From Humulus lupulus (Eukaryota; Streptophyta; Magnoliopsida; Rosales; Cannabaceae): 64,000 nt of DNA. Each line of letters starts with the position of its first letter. The stretch's first letter is position 1. The translations under genes and the position numbers were made by a program. The stretch lies in the NCBI RefSeq assembly GCF_963169125.1, contig NC_084795.1:263123042-263187041 (forward strand), in the 5' to 3' direction. This document shows positions 11,100 to 21,611 of the stretch, piece by piece. Under the pieces are notes generated by a model. That model did no database searches, was not told where the DNA came from, and saw only the letters and a list, made by a program, of their open reading frames with translations.

Positions 11100-11833
11100 T
11101 CAAACAGTCGTTTCTCCTTGGGGTAGCTTGATAGATAATAGAACCCATCCCCACCATGAGTCGGGAAGGGTTGCTTTTAAGGAAAAAAAAAGGTACAAGA
11201 TCTCGTGTATTTTAGGCTCATCCCACTTCATCTCTTTATATAGCGACCTTAATGCGGACAGAACCGTGTATGAGTTTGTCTGAAGTTGGAATGGAGCTAT
11301 GCTCGTGTAATCAAGAAAGCTTCGGAAATAATCCTTCAGGGGCAATAAAGCCCTAGCTCGTAAATGCTCACGGCTCCAAGCTGCGAGCTTGACTTTTCTA
11401 TCTGGATCATCATCACCAGGACAAAACAACTCCTTTCGTCGGAGCTAGCAGGGCAGTAGACTAACTTGCCAGAGAGCTTCAACCCATGACATGAGAAGAG
11501 CTTGGAAATTTGTCGAGTCGAGGTTATGGAACTTTGGTAGTGTTCGGCCTTGAAGAAAGAACTCTCCAAGACCAGGATGGAAAGGGATTTGGGAGCTTTG
11601 GGCGGCTGATTAAATGGACCATCCATAAGGCTGAATGCAAGCTCACCAGGTGGAAAGGCTATAGTAACTTTGAGTTTGGGGTCTAATGGAATAAGCTGAA
11701 TCTCGAGATCTGGGTCGAGATAAGTCACAACTCGGAGTCTCTTCCTTTTTCTCTCTTCGACCTCGTCGATCAGACGAAAAAAATGGGCTCGTATATCCTC
11801 TTGCTCGCACCGTTCTTTGTGCTCGAGGATCAA
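11100..11833 (-). pseudogene. Antisense ORF of element A (plant 'putative gypsy type transposon' domain)
   Basis: On the strand opposite to gag-pol, two overlapping frames (11833-11336 and 11429-11100) together resemble the E2 antisense protein. The segment LLPLKDYFRSFLDYTSIAPFQLQTNSYTV followed by KWDEPKIHEILYLFFSLK matches the E2 part with RPFHDFFRGVANYFEVVPFQ and KWHVPTPHEINYFFHLK. I recognise this as the Pfam-type 'Transposase_28 / putative gypsy type' domain often found in antisense ORFs of Tat elements; its function is not established. A frameshift lies near 11400-11430. The C-terminal half is missing, cut by the Tekay fragment ending at 11090. The start is unclear, probably upstream of 11833 with introns. 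Confidence 0.7.
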
Positions 11834-12722
11834 TCGCTGATTTTGGGTGAAAGGCGATTCAGGACTGAGAGTTAATGGGTGGTAAGGGATGGCAAGCTTG
11901 GGCCCCCACCGATTCTTAGAAGACTATGACATCTAGCAAGGAAGAAAAAGGTGAGGGCCCATTATAAAAAAAGAGGGAGAATAGGAAAGGGTTAAAATCT
12001 TGATAACTCGAGCTCGAAAGCTCGAGTTTACGAGATCTCCCTAATCGAGCCTGAAGGTTGGAAAGGGCGAGGTTGGCTCAAATGCCTATCCTGAACTATT
12101 GTAAAGTTCAGGCATCGAGAGTGCACCCACGAGAGAGTGGGGCGGTTATTATTAGTTTTTTTTAAAAAAAAGAATCCGGATTTCTGGGGAAAAAGTTGGC
12201 GGTTACCCGAAAAGGTGATATTTTCGGGTTACGTGCATTAAAACCCTAATCCAAAACCCTATTTCTTAAGCTACATGAAACATGTGACTAAAATACCCCA
12301 TTACCTGAAAAACTCCATTTTTACATGTTTCAACCATAAATTTTTTGGTCTAAACTATAATTCTAATCATACCAAATCTACTCAAATAAAAAAACTGGCC
12401 TAGTGCAAGAGTAAAGCCCTAAAAATCTGGTAAAAACCAGAAAGGACATCCTTACGGGTTGAAGAAACACGTAAAAAAGAGAAAAAAAATACATATACAA
12501 CAAAGATAGATCAAAGAACTCATGCAAATTGGATTAAGGATGTGAGGAGATCATCGATTGAAGAAGCCGAAGCAAGAATGATCTCACAGAGCCAAAGGTA
12601 CTGGAATTGTATTGCTTCTTCGGTTTAGAGAACATGCAAAGAAAACCCTGGTTTCTTCTTTTTTTCCTTTCTGGTTCGTGCTTTCTGAGGAGTGAAAATG
12701 AGTGAAGAAGATGGAGAGGGGG

Positions 12723-12734
12723 TATATATATATA
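12723..12734 (-). promoter_or_regulatory. TATA-like tract ahead of the antisense ORF (element A)
   Basis: TATATATATATA precedes, on the minus strand, a pyrimidine-rich CCCCCTCTCC leader, the usual look of a plant core promoter. The equivalents in the two other copies are TATAAATA at 24508 and TATAAAA at 21605. Confidence 0.5.
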
Positions 12735-12988
12735 CCAGTCAGGATATCAAAGGTCAAATGGATGTGGACCATTGATTTATATTAAAAGAGGATCCAAGGG
12801 ATCACGTTTGATTCCCGAAATATGGCAAAAAAAAGAATAGGAAGGGACGTGCGTAGAAAAAGAGAGTACTCGAGTACTCTTGGTGTGGAATCCCCAAGTG
12901 ACGCGTGTCCACACTCGAGTGTAGTAGGTGACACGTTTTTCGAAAGTGGAGCTCAAAAGTTTCCTTCTCAGAAGATTCGAACCAACAC

Positions 12989-13004
12989 TTTTGAGGGGGA
13001 AAAA
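12989..13004 (+). other. Polypurine tract of element A
   Basis: TTTTGAGGGGGAAAAA directly abuts TATTACACCC, the 3' LTR start. This tract would prime plus-strand DNA synthesis. Confidence 0.8.
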
Positions 13005-13132
13005 TATTACACCCAAATTTCAAGGATGAATAAATGAGCCTCGAAATGTAGGCTTGTAAAGCGTAAGCTCGAAAAATAACAGGCATTGGTTGTACACTTG
13101 TATATGCATGAATCCTGACCTGTTGTTGTTGG
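13005..13132 (+). repeat. Start of the 3' LTR of element A (truncated)
   Basis: 128 bp resembling the start of the element D LTR (TATTACACCCAAATTTC against TGTTACACCCAGATTTCG), including GAGCCTCGAAATG. The terminal dinucleotide is TA instead of TG. It is cut at 13133 by the next LTR. Confidence 0.75.
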
Positions 13133-14890
13133 TGTAATGACCCAACTATTTCTAAGACCTTAGATCATTAAAACTACTAGACATAGCTACTATTTTGGGA
13201 AACATACATAAGGAATAACATAACTTTACTTAAAACCCCAAAAATAAATATTGTGCAAAATACAAAGTAACATATGAAATATAAAATACGGCATGGGTAC
13301 CCATTGTTTAATACATAAAAACATAAAACATAACTTAAATCAATTGTTTAAAGACTAAGTGCGGAAATACATAAGAAACATAATTCAAAAGACTTAAAAA
13401 TAACTTCATCCTCGATCGTCACGCAGTTCATTCAATCCATTCATCCTCAACACACAAGCCAAGCTGCCACGAATCTTTCCGCCTTCCATATTTATTTTCC
13501 TGTATCAAGCTAAAAATAAAAGAGTAAGCCTAACGCCCAGCAAGGAAAATCTACTAACACATAAATCATGAATCATAAACATAAGACTTAATCATAAACA
13601 TATAATATAAAACATATGACTATAAAAACGCATATCATATAGGACTAAAATATTAATGGTTATTAACTTATTAACATAGCATGTGATAAACCATCTAGGT
13701 CCTTTGTCTACTAATCGAGGTAGGTTAGATCACATGGTAGTATATGATAACCCATCTAGGTCCTCTGTCTACTAATCGAGGTAGGGTAAATCATAACTCT
13801 AAACCATGAAAATGTTCAAAATTCTTGGGGTTTGCTATCTAAGCAACTATAAGTCCCAAGTGACTACAAAACATATTTATATATATACATACCATAGCAT
13901 AAAACATATCATAACATAATCATATAAGCACATAAAATCTATCCTATATTCCTTACCAAAAACTGGGATATGGAGACAAGAACGGGATTGGAACACTCCT
14001 AAAAACCAACAGTAAGAATGGTGAGTTTCTAAAAAAAAGAGATGAAAAGAAAACTAACCATCAAAGAAAAAACTTACCGAGAAGAACCTTAAGTTTTCAA
14101 GAAACTTAAACACCTAACCAAGAATCATAAACAAGAGTTAGGATCTGAATAAAAGAAAACTAAAGAACCATAAAGAACTGAAATTAAGGATAAGAATACC
14201 TTGAATGATCTTATGAATTGATCTAAACCTCAATACCGAAAGCTCGCTATATATCACTTCCCAAGTGTTTTGAAAAGCTTAGAATGAATAAGCTTTTAAC
14301 CCAAAAACCCAAGTGTTTCTCTCTATAGTATCCTTAGTAACTTGGAGGCTCTAAAGACTGCTTGAAGAATGAAGAAAATGGCTGAGTACTAGGTCTTATT
14401 ATAGAGTTCAAGGAGTGAAACTAACCCCTTTCAATTTGAATAAATAAATGAATATAAAATGAAAAAAATTTGAATTTTCGTTCAACAGATGCCCAGAACT
14501 TGGTCAAAATCATTTAAAGGCAGGTCCAAGTGGTTAAGGTTGTTTTTAAATTTAAAAATCCTCAATATTAAAAAATTGCAGCACCAGGGGCGATATATCG
14601 CCTACCCTGGGCGATATATCGCCTAGACCACTTTTCCAAGCCCCGTTCGTTCGTTCGTGCGAAGTCGACGTGATTATGACAAGTGTCATGCTCTTATTAA
14701 TTCTATCTAAACCTTAGGTTATAATGAATAATATTTCTATGACCAGCAATATTAATCAAACCTTATGTTATAATTAATATTTCTAAACTATAGGTTAAAC
14801 TTATAAAATCCATATCTGTTGCTATGAGTTTCCAACTAAGTCTCAGCTTGAACCAAAATCCACGGAAACTAACATACTACAAACTAATAC
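13133..14890 (-). mobile_element. Tekay-like LTR, probably solo or truncated
   Basis: It begins TGTAATGACCCAACTATTTC inside the 3' LTR of element A and contains the AAAGAGTAAGCCTAACGCCCAGCAAGGAAAAT box typical of minus-oriented Tekay LTRs in this window (compare 15290-15310). The right end is uncertain: CATACTACA near 14875 is a possible terminus, but no duplicate of the left flank GTTGG follows, so the end may have been lost to the insertion at 14891. A near-exact direct repeat (ACCCATCTAGGTCCTYTGTC plus CTACTAATCGAGGTAGG) occurs at about 13690 and 13750. Confidence 0.6.
14589..14623. repeat. Paired 14-bp perfect palindrome GGCGATATATCGCC
   Basis: The self-complementary 14-mer occurs at 14589-14602 and 14610-14623, separated by TACCCTG. 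Neither copy contains a mismatch, in a region otherwise full of indels. Confidence 0.95.
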
Positions 14891-15403
14891 TGTAACGCCC
14901 TGGCTACCCCAGAACAGTTACGGTGAACGGTGGACTGGAAATTTGACTCGTTACCTGAGTCCTTTGGTCAAAAACGTGCTCTAAGTGTAATTAACGGGTT
15001 AAGGTGTATAAAACCAATAAAAAGGAAATGGAGATTTTACTACAAACTGCTCTGCAGAGCTAAATAAAACATTTACAAGTGGTTCTCAGTACAAAAAGGT
15101 CACTATAGTTGTAAAGTTACAATCCCGCCGACCTAAGCGGAAAAATAGGGTAAACCCCCTAGCTCCTCTGAGAACTCCTTGGCCGTGGTGGTCAAGCGGC
15201 CGCATATGTACACAACACCACATCAGCTCTCCACTCAAGGCTAGGTGAGCTTTTCTTTCCCTTTACCTGCACCACTTAGCACCCATGAGCCAAAGCCCAG
15301 CAAGAAAACATAACACTTTTCATAAACATTATCAAATGATTATCATTATAATCACACTGAGCATAAAGCTTAATCAAATGAGTGAACATCACATGAGGTC
15401 CTG

Positions 15404-15572
15404 ATAAACCACGCTGAGTGACTGACAGGCAAGTCACTAATTCAAATGGAAGAGTGGCTGTTAGGTAAGCCACTAGCCTTCAACAGGTTCTGGTAAACCA
15501 TACTGAGTGACTGACAAGCACATCACTGTTTTCAAATGGGAGAGTGGCTGCTAAGTAAGCCACTAGCCTCCA
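15404..15572. repeat. Two-copy tandem repeat of about 90 bp within the LTR
   Basis: The block GGTAAACCATACTGAGTGACTGACAAG... TTCAAATGGGAGAGTGGCTGCTAAGTAAGCCACTAGCCT is present twice (about 15404-15478 and 15490-15568) with scattered substitutions. Confidence 0.85.
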
Positions 15573-16179
15573 AGCGCTTATTTCATTCATCGACCCTCGG
15601 GGTCAGTCTGGCATTAATGATCTTTGAGTCATTCAATGCTGATAATCAATTAGATCAAATCTTATTGGCTTGCGTAATACATGCTAAGGCCGTCCTGACT
15701 AATGAGTCAGCTCAACGTGATCAGTGCCCAGTACCACTGCCGAACCTGACTAATAAGTCACAGCTTCACAGTTGATACTAGCACCTTTGCCAAACCTGAC
15801 TAATGAGTCAGTACCGTGCATAAGTGAGCAACATATGCTAAGCATTCTATATTCAATCCATGTCCACATTCTCACAATCAACATGCCTCATGTACATCCA
15901 TGCATGTCACACTTGGGGTGCGGTTCTCTTACCTTTGATTCGAGCTAGAATGAACAAAAGAACGACCCTTGAGAACGGTTTATCTTTTAGTCCTTTAGCG
16001 GTTACCTAATCACAACACATATGGGATACCATCAATAATCAAGATAATCAAGGGCTTTCAAACCATTATCTAGCCTCCAAGAGATCAATCCAAACTAATC
16101 CAAATAGCAAGGACACTCTCGAGGCCTAAAACTAGGTTCCCGGGGTCAAAACGAGCAAACGGGGCGAAAACAGGGCAAG

Positions 16180-16350
16180 GGTTGCGGCCCTAGCACCTTG
16201 GGCCGCGGCCCCCAGGGTTCCCAGAGGCTAGGGCCGCGGCGCCCTTCATCAAGGGCCACGGCGCCCAGCGAGCACAAGCTCCCCACCTGCTTCTTCAAAG
16301 AAGGGCCGCGGCGCCTCAAGAACAGGGCCGCGGCGCTCCACCCTGGGCCA
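16180..16350. repeat. GC-rich GGGCCGCGGYGC repeat cluster
   Basis: Five or six copies of GGGCCGCGGCGCC or slight variants, against an AT-rich background. Matching clusters lie at 1245-1335 in the first Tekay LTR and 36655-36805 in the third, so this is a retained LTR feature rather than a local accident. Confidence 0.85.
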
Positions 16351-17215
16351 TTCCCAACTGCGTTTCTAACACTTCAAAGCCTCCAAAATCATCCCTAAAC
16401 ATTCCCCAATCATCAAAACAAAGTTCCCAAGCTTTCACATACATCAAAACCCTCAAAACCCAAGGCTCGAACGAACCAAAAACTCAACAATTCACAAAAT
16501 CAATTCAAAGCTTAGAAACTCGGAAAAACTCAAAACTTAAACTTCGATTACCTTCAATTGGGTTGTTTTCCGTCGAATCCTTTGGTTAAGAAGCTTCTAA
16601 TCTTCCCTAGGATCGCTATGCCTCGATCCTCACTCGATTCCGACTCCTAGAACTCAAGATTTCGTCAAAAAGGCTTAAACGGTAAAACGGACTTTGAAAA
16701 GGGAGAACGGAAGGTTTTCTTATCGTATGTTCTATCTGATAAGCTACTTCAAACTTAAGTAACCTCAAATAAAACCTAATGCTTGGGGTCCCGAAAACAC
16801 CCCCGGGGACATTATAGTCAAAACCTCCAGAATTTCACCCTGATCTCAAATATTCTCAATTTATCATCAAATGCACATTTCTATTACCCCAAAATTGACC
16901 CCATTATGGTAAAACCGCTAATCTACTAAAAATAACCGTCTCATGTTGCTTAGCTCGAATATATCTCCATAATAATGGAATCTCATTCACAAATCAAGTT
17001 ATGCACCCAAATACACAAATTACCCTCAACGGGCCAAATTACCATCACACCCCTGTAATGAGAAATATGGACTCACTTGCATGCATTTCACATCATATCA
17101 TAATATAATCAACATATACATGCATTTAGTCAATTAACAACATATTTAAGCAAGTATGGCCCTCCCGGCCTACTATTCATGCCGTTAAACTCATCGGAGA
17201 ATTCGGGGCATTACA

Positions 17216-17232
17216 ACTATCCCCTCCTTACT
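17216..17232 (-). other. Polypurine tract of Tekay element B
   Basis: On the minus strand AGTAAGGAGGGGATAGT directly precedes TGTAATGCCCC, the LTR start. Confidence 0.8.
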
Positions 17233-17251
17233 GAAATTTCGTCCCCGAAAT

Positions 17252-18898
17252 TTACCTGAACAGCTCGGGATACTGACTCTGCATATCTGACTCCAGCTCC
17301 CAGGTCGCCTCCTCGACCTTGCTGTTCCTCCACAATACCTTAACCAAAGGTATTGTCTTATTCCTGAGGACCTTGTTCTTTCTATCAAGTATCTGAACTG
17401 GCTGCTCCTCAACGGAGAGATCTGGCTCAAGCTCCAGATCCTCGTAACTCGGAATATGGCCCACATCAGATACATATCTCCGAAGAGCTGATACATGAAA
17501 TACATTATGCACGCCAGACAACGCCGGAGGCAAAGCCAATCTGTAAGCCACCTGACCAACCCTCTCCAAGATCTCAAATGGACCTACAAATCTAGGACTC
17601 AGCTTGCCTTTCTTCCCAAACCTTCTTACCCCTTTCCATGGTGAGACTCTGAGGAAAACATAGTCTCCTACCTGGAACTCCACGTTCCTGCGCTTGGGAT
17701 CAGCATAGCTCTTCTGTCTACTCTGAGAAGCAAGCATTCTAGCTCTAATCTTCTTTATAGCCTCACTGGTCCTCTGAACTGCATCAGGACCTAAGTATCT
17801 CATTTCTCCTGTCTCATCCCAATGGATGGGAGATATGCACTTCCTACCATATAGCATCTCATAAGGTGTTACTCCAATGGTAGATTGGTAACTGTTGTTG
17901 TAGGAGAACTCTATCAAAGGCAGATACTTACTCCAAGATCCACCGAAATCCAGTACACATGCTCTTAGCATGTCCTCCAGAACCTGGATCGCCCTCTCAG
18001 ATTGGCCATCTGTCTGAGGATGATAAGTTGTACTGAATTTCAACTGTGTCCCCATGGCTGTCTGTAAACTCTTCCAAAACTTGGAAGTAAAAGTGGGGTC
18101 CCGATCTGACACGATCGACCTAGGTGCACCATGGAGCCGCACGATCTCCCTCACATAGAGGTCTGCATACTGATCAACTGTATATGTAGTCCTCACTGGC
18201 AGAAAGTGAGCCGACTTGGTGTAGCAATCCACTATCACCCAAATGGAATCATGCTGACCAGTAGTCCTGGGTAAGCCCACCACAAAGTCCATTGTGATGT
18301 CTTCCCACTTCCACTCTGGGATATCCAGAGGCTGCAGTGTCCCTGCTGGCCTCTGATGCTCAGCCTTGACTTGTTGACATGTCAAGCACTTAGCCACATA
18401 TTCTACTACATCTCTTTTCATCCCCGGCCACCAATATAACGATCTTACATCCTGGTACATCTTCTTGGTGCCTGGATGCAAAGAGTAAGGTGTAGTATGA
18501 GATTCATCCAGAACCTCTCGTCTCAATGCAATGTCTAACGGAACACATATCCGCCCCTTGTATCTCAACAAACCTACCTCAGACACTGTATAATCCCTGG
18601 AGGCTTCAGCCAGAACATCCTCTCTAATCTTGATCAGCTGTGGATCACTCAACTGACCTTCTTTGATCCTCTCTAACAATGTAGACTGTAGCGTAATGTT
18701 AGCCAACTGGCCCACCAGTAACTCTATACCAACTCTAGTCATATCATCTGCTATCTCTCTAGCTATCAGCCTCATACCATGAATCTGCCCCGGACCTTTC
18801 CGGCTCAAAGCATCAGCTACCACATTGGCTTTCCCTGGATGATACAAAATCTCACAATCATAATCTTTTACCAACTCTAGCCAACGCCTTTGCCTCAT
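17252..18898 (-). pseudogene. pol: Tekay B Pol, C-terminal part: RNase H end, integrase, chromodomain-like tail
   Basis: A 548-codon open frame. Residues 1-35 are the end of RNase H (DYDCEILYHPGKANVVADAL). The zinc-binding domain has HTTPYSLHPGTKK...CLTCQQ (about residues 134-175). The integrase core carries aspartates in ITMDFVVGLPR and VSDRDPTF and the glutamate in TDGQSERAIQ. The tail contains the GPFEILERVGQVAYRLALPP domain and ends with VKVLWRNSKVEEATWE, the chromodomain-like motif of chromoviruses. All catalytic positions I can check are intact. It is separated from the upstream RT frame by one TAG at 18911 in the same frame, so it is the remainder of one polyprotein rather than a separate gene. 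Confidence 0.93.
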
Positions 18899-18910
18899 GT
18901 TCAGGTCTTT

Positions 18911-19876
18911 CTAGGTGAAGAAATACTTCAGGCTCCTGTGGTCTGTATAAATCTCACATTTCTCTCCATAGAGATAATGCCTCCATATCTTCAAAGCAAA
19001 AACCACAGCCGCCAACTCTAGATCATGAGTAGGATATCTTCTTTCATACTCCTTCAGCTGCTGAGAAGCATAAGCTATAACCTTCTCTGATTGCATCAAA
19101 ACACAGCCCAAACCCTGATGAGAAGCATCACAGTAAATCACAAACTTCTCCTGATCTGTCGGAAGACTCAGAATCGGAGTTGTAATCAGTCTCTGCTTCA
19201 GTTCCTGGAAGCTGTTCTCACACTTATCTGACCACACAAACTTCTGGCTCTTGCGTGTCAGCTCAGTCAAAGCACTAGCAATCTTCGAGAACCCTTCCAC
19301 TAACCGCCTGTAATAACCTGCCAATCCAAGGAAACTTCTAACCTCATAAGCATTCTTTGGCCTTGGCCAATCTCTGACTGCTTCGATCTTTGCTGGATCT
19401 ACCTTAATTCCCTCCTTACTGACAATGTGTCCAAGAAAGGATACCTGAGACAACCAGAATTCACACTTCTTGAATTTTGCAAACAATATGTGTTCTCTCA
19501 GCCTCTGTAGAACCAACCTCAAATGCTGCTCATGTTCTAACTCAGTCTGAGAATATACCAGAATATCATCGATGAAGACGATCACAAACTGGTCTAAGTA
19601 ATCCTTGAACACTCTATTCATCATATCCATGAAAGCAGTAGGGGCATTAGTCAATCCAAATGACATAACTAGAAACTCATAATGCCCATACCTGGTACGA
19701 AAAGCAGTCTTCGGTATATCTCCCTCCTTGACCCTCAACTGATGATAACCAGATTGAAGGTCGATCTTAGAGAATACCTTCATACCTTGCAACTGATCGA
19801 ACAGATCATCTATCCTTGGCAAATGATACTTATTCTTAATTGTCAACTTATTCAGTTCCCTGTAATCTATACACAT
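18911..19876 (-). pseudogene. pol: Tekay B Pol, N-terminal part: reverse transcriptase and RNase H
   Basis: The frame starts in RT at [20 protein letters not shown]; gag, protease and the RT N-terminus are absent. The catalytic [10 protein letters not shown] box is intact, followed by [11 protein letters not shown] and the RNase H with [16 protein letters not shown] and [10 protein letters not shown]. The frame ends in TAG at 18911-18913, where relatives read FTQKDLNMRQRRWLE: a CAG-to-TAG change. Upstream, at 19877-19886, RT is fused to an integrase fragment from another Tekay copy, so the ATG at 19876 is not a native start. Antisense frames here are shadows. Confidence 0.92.
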
Positions 19877-19879
19877 TCT

Positions 19880-20274
19880 CAGAGAACCATCTTGACAGGT
19901 AGGAAGTGAGCTGGCTTGGTTACTCTATCTATTACTACCCAAGCCGAGTAGTGCTGCTTATTTTTTTGTGGAAATCCTGTCACAAAGTCCATGGCTATAT
20001 CTTCCCACTTCCATTCTTGAATACTAAGCGGTTGCAATAAGTCTACAGGCCGCTGATGTTCTGGTTTCACTTGCTGGCATACTAAGCATTTTGACACATA
20101 CTCTGCTACATCTTTCTTCATTCCTGACCACCAATACAATGCTTTAAGGTCATGAGTCATCTTGGTTGACCCTGGCTGAACTGAGTATGGGGTATTGTGC
20201 GCTTCTTCTAAAATCTTCATCTTAATTCCATGATCATTCGGCACGCATACCCGGTCCTTATATCTCAAGAACCC
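19880..20274 (-). pseudogene. Foreign Tekay integrase fragment (N-terminal zinc domain)
   Basis: Encodes FLRYKDRVCVPND, the zinc-binding HNTPYSVQPGSTKM...CLVCQQ and the first catalytic aspartate in IAMDFVTG, ending at HFLPVK. It differs throughout from the element B integrase, so it is a second copy. Being upstream of RT reverses the normal RT-to-integrase order. At its 3' end the AAGATGG bases could belong to either parent (PVK-M in integrase, K-DG in RT). At its 5' end it is fused to a Tat gag start near 20275-20285. Confidence 0.88.
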
Positions 20275-20361
20275 CTATCCTGATATACAGCTAGGTTCTC
20301 CCCCCTCAGCTCTGGTGGGAGGAGCAACGTCGTCTAAGGCATTTCTAAATGTGGTCACCAT
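20275..20361 (-). pseudogene. gag: Truncated Tat gag start
   Basis: 28 codons after the PBS: MVTTFRNALDDVAPPTRAEG then GEPSCISG and a stop created at the fusion to the integrase fragment. The position right behind a 5' LTR and PBS identifies it as the Gag N-terminus. It differs from the Gag starts of D (MAANNQNVPEE) and E2 (MAMTFKRARQR). Confidence 0.65.
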
Positions 20362-20387
20362 GACTGTTTCTTCAAGTTTTCTTCAAG

Positions 20388-20405
20388 CTCTCAATGAAAG
20401 CACCA
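20388..20405 (-). other. Primer binding site of Tat element C
   Basis: TGGTGCTTTCATTGAGAG on the minus strand, 3 bp inside the LTR end. The identical 18-mer is at 57967-57984 in element D, and a one-base variant is at 33021-33037 in E2. It should pair with the 3' end of a tRNA, but I cannot name which one. Confidence 0.75.
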
Positions 20406-20408
20406 AAA

Positions 20409-21236
20409 TGTTGACTGCCTTTTTTGCTATCAACTTAATAACATAACTTAAAGAAAATAACGAAGATTAACATTGAGATTTTACGTGGTTCAGGTTAAAA
20501 AACAACCCTAGTCAACGAGTCTTTAGTATTAGTGTTCTTGAAGCTTGTGATGGCAACCTTCAATGGAGGTTTTCTTAGGCAGCGTATAGAGTGCTCTAAG
20601 TACAAGAACTTGTGAACCCTTTTACAATGATACCCTAGGCCTATTAATAGAGGTTGAGGGTCATTAATATCATTTATTATAAATACTCCTCAATTATTTG
20701 GGGACTTAATTGATATTTAACCCTTCCTAATATTCTAATTAAGATTGTGGGCCCGTGCATATCGCACGGTGCCCAATTCGTATGTTGCAACCCCACCAAC
20801 TTTACGGGAGACACGCCTCTAACATTATCAGAATGTGAATGCATGTTTTCTTATGTCAAGCAACATTGTGGGAAATACCAATTGTCGAGTGCACGAACTC
20901 GATGCTACTACTTGAGGCACTCGAAAAGCTGTCAGACGATCTTGTCGTGGCCCAAGGCTATAGTGACTAACATGTGGTGCTCTCTCCAGGCCCAAGGAAA
21001 ATACTCCTAGAGTTGGAGGACTATCGGGTCAAGAAGACGGGAGGAACGCTAGTGTGGTCCTTGGGACGTGGCCTCACTTGGAGACATCCATGCCTAAAAA
21101 GGGATCATGGTTAACTAGGAGGAGACTACACTCCGAGAGGCTCTGGATGAGATCTATAGAGCTTTATTATCTCACGGGGAGCCTAATTACTTCTCCAATT
21201 ACTATCACGTGTCCAATGATGAAATCGCAGACAACA
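20409..21236 (-). mobile_element. Tat element C LTR (828 bp), flanked by both PBS and PPT
   Basis: The terminal inverted repeat TGTTGWCTGC at both ends defines the LTR (TGTTGTCTGCG start, GGCAGTCAACA end on the minus strand). Its U5 side is followed by a PBS and gag start, as in a 5' LTR. Its U3 side is preceded by the purine tract CTAGGGGGAAAAA and, further out, an antisense-ORF relic, as in a 3' LTR. It contains the ACGTGGTTCAGGTT box seen in other Tat LTRs here. Confidence 0.8.
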
Positions 21237-21250
21237 TTTTTCCCCCTAGT
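21237..21250 (-). other. Polypurine tract next to the element C LTR
   Basis: Minus-strand ACTAGGGGGAAAAA abuts TGTTGTC. It closely resembles GAGGGGGAAAAA of element A and GGGGGGAAA of E2. Confidence 0.7.
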
Positions 21251-21604
21251 CTTCACTTGTCCTCGGACAGTGGAGACTTAGTTTGAGAGGAGTAATTTCA
21301 AGGTTCTTTGAGAGGTGACTATTGGGCTCTTTATGACCTCATACTCGAAAACTGCAAAGTTGCACATTGACTCCTCATTATTGGGCCCATCAATCGGTGC
21401 AATTAATGAGGAGTCTGTTCCATGTCCAAGACGTCCAATCCGTACCGGAAGTGTCCTTTTGCCCTACCTCTGAGGCTTCTTTTTCCCATGCTAATGATTA
21501 CAATTTGTGCCTTGATAATCATGATCGTTGGATCATGCTTGAGTGCCTACCCCGTAGGTAATCAACGGTTAGGGTGGGATTGCTTCCACCCCATTTTCTT
21601 GGAT

Positions 21605-21611
21605 TATAAAA
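21605..21611 (+). promoter_or_regulatory. TATA box of the element C antisense ORF
   Basis: TATAAAA with a C-rich leader (CCTCTCACACACTCAC) 20-45 bp downstream. Confidence 0.5.

Larger units (their letters stand above)
2219..13132 (+). mobile_element. Tat-lineage Ty3/gypsy element A (degraded, nested insertions)
   Basis: Read left to right this segment carries gag-protease, RT with degenerate RNase H, the second RNase H, integrase, about 0.9 kb of non-coding DNA, an antisense ORF on the minus strand, a polypurine tract and the first 128 bp of a 3' LTR (TATTACACCCAAATTTC, compare TGTTACACCCAGATTTCG at the start of the element D LTR). It belongs to the same family as element D at 57176. The 5' LTR and gag start are missing, displaced beyond the Tekay LTR at 1-2218. 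Two insertions split it: the solo LTR 5084-6308 and the Tekay fragment 8656-11090. All reading frames are broken. Confidence 0.85.
14891..17215 (-). mobile_element. 3' LTR of Tekay element B (2325 bp)
   Basis: Bounded by TGTAACGCCCTGG at 14891 and GGGGCATTACA ending at 17215, giving inverted termini TGTAAYGCCC. On the minus strand it follows the chromodomain stop and a polypurine tract, so it is the 3' LTR. Family members are at 1-2218, 35385-37190 and 29363-29679. The left flank AATAC is the candidate half of a target duplication, but the other half is gone because the element is truncated on its 5' side. Confidence 0.88.

Noticed and set aside
19682..19909. Plus-strand 75-codon frame over the RT region
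   Set aside because: Shadow of the Tekay B reverse transcriptase on the minus strand.
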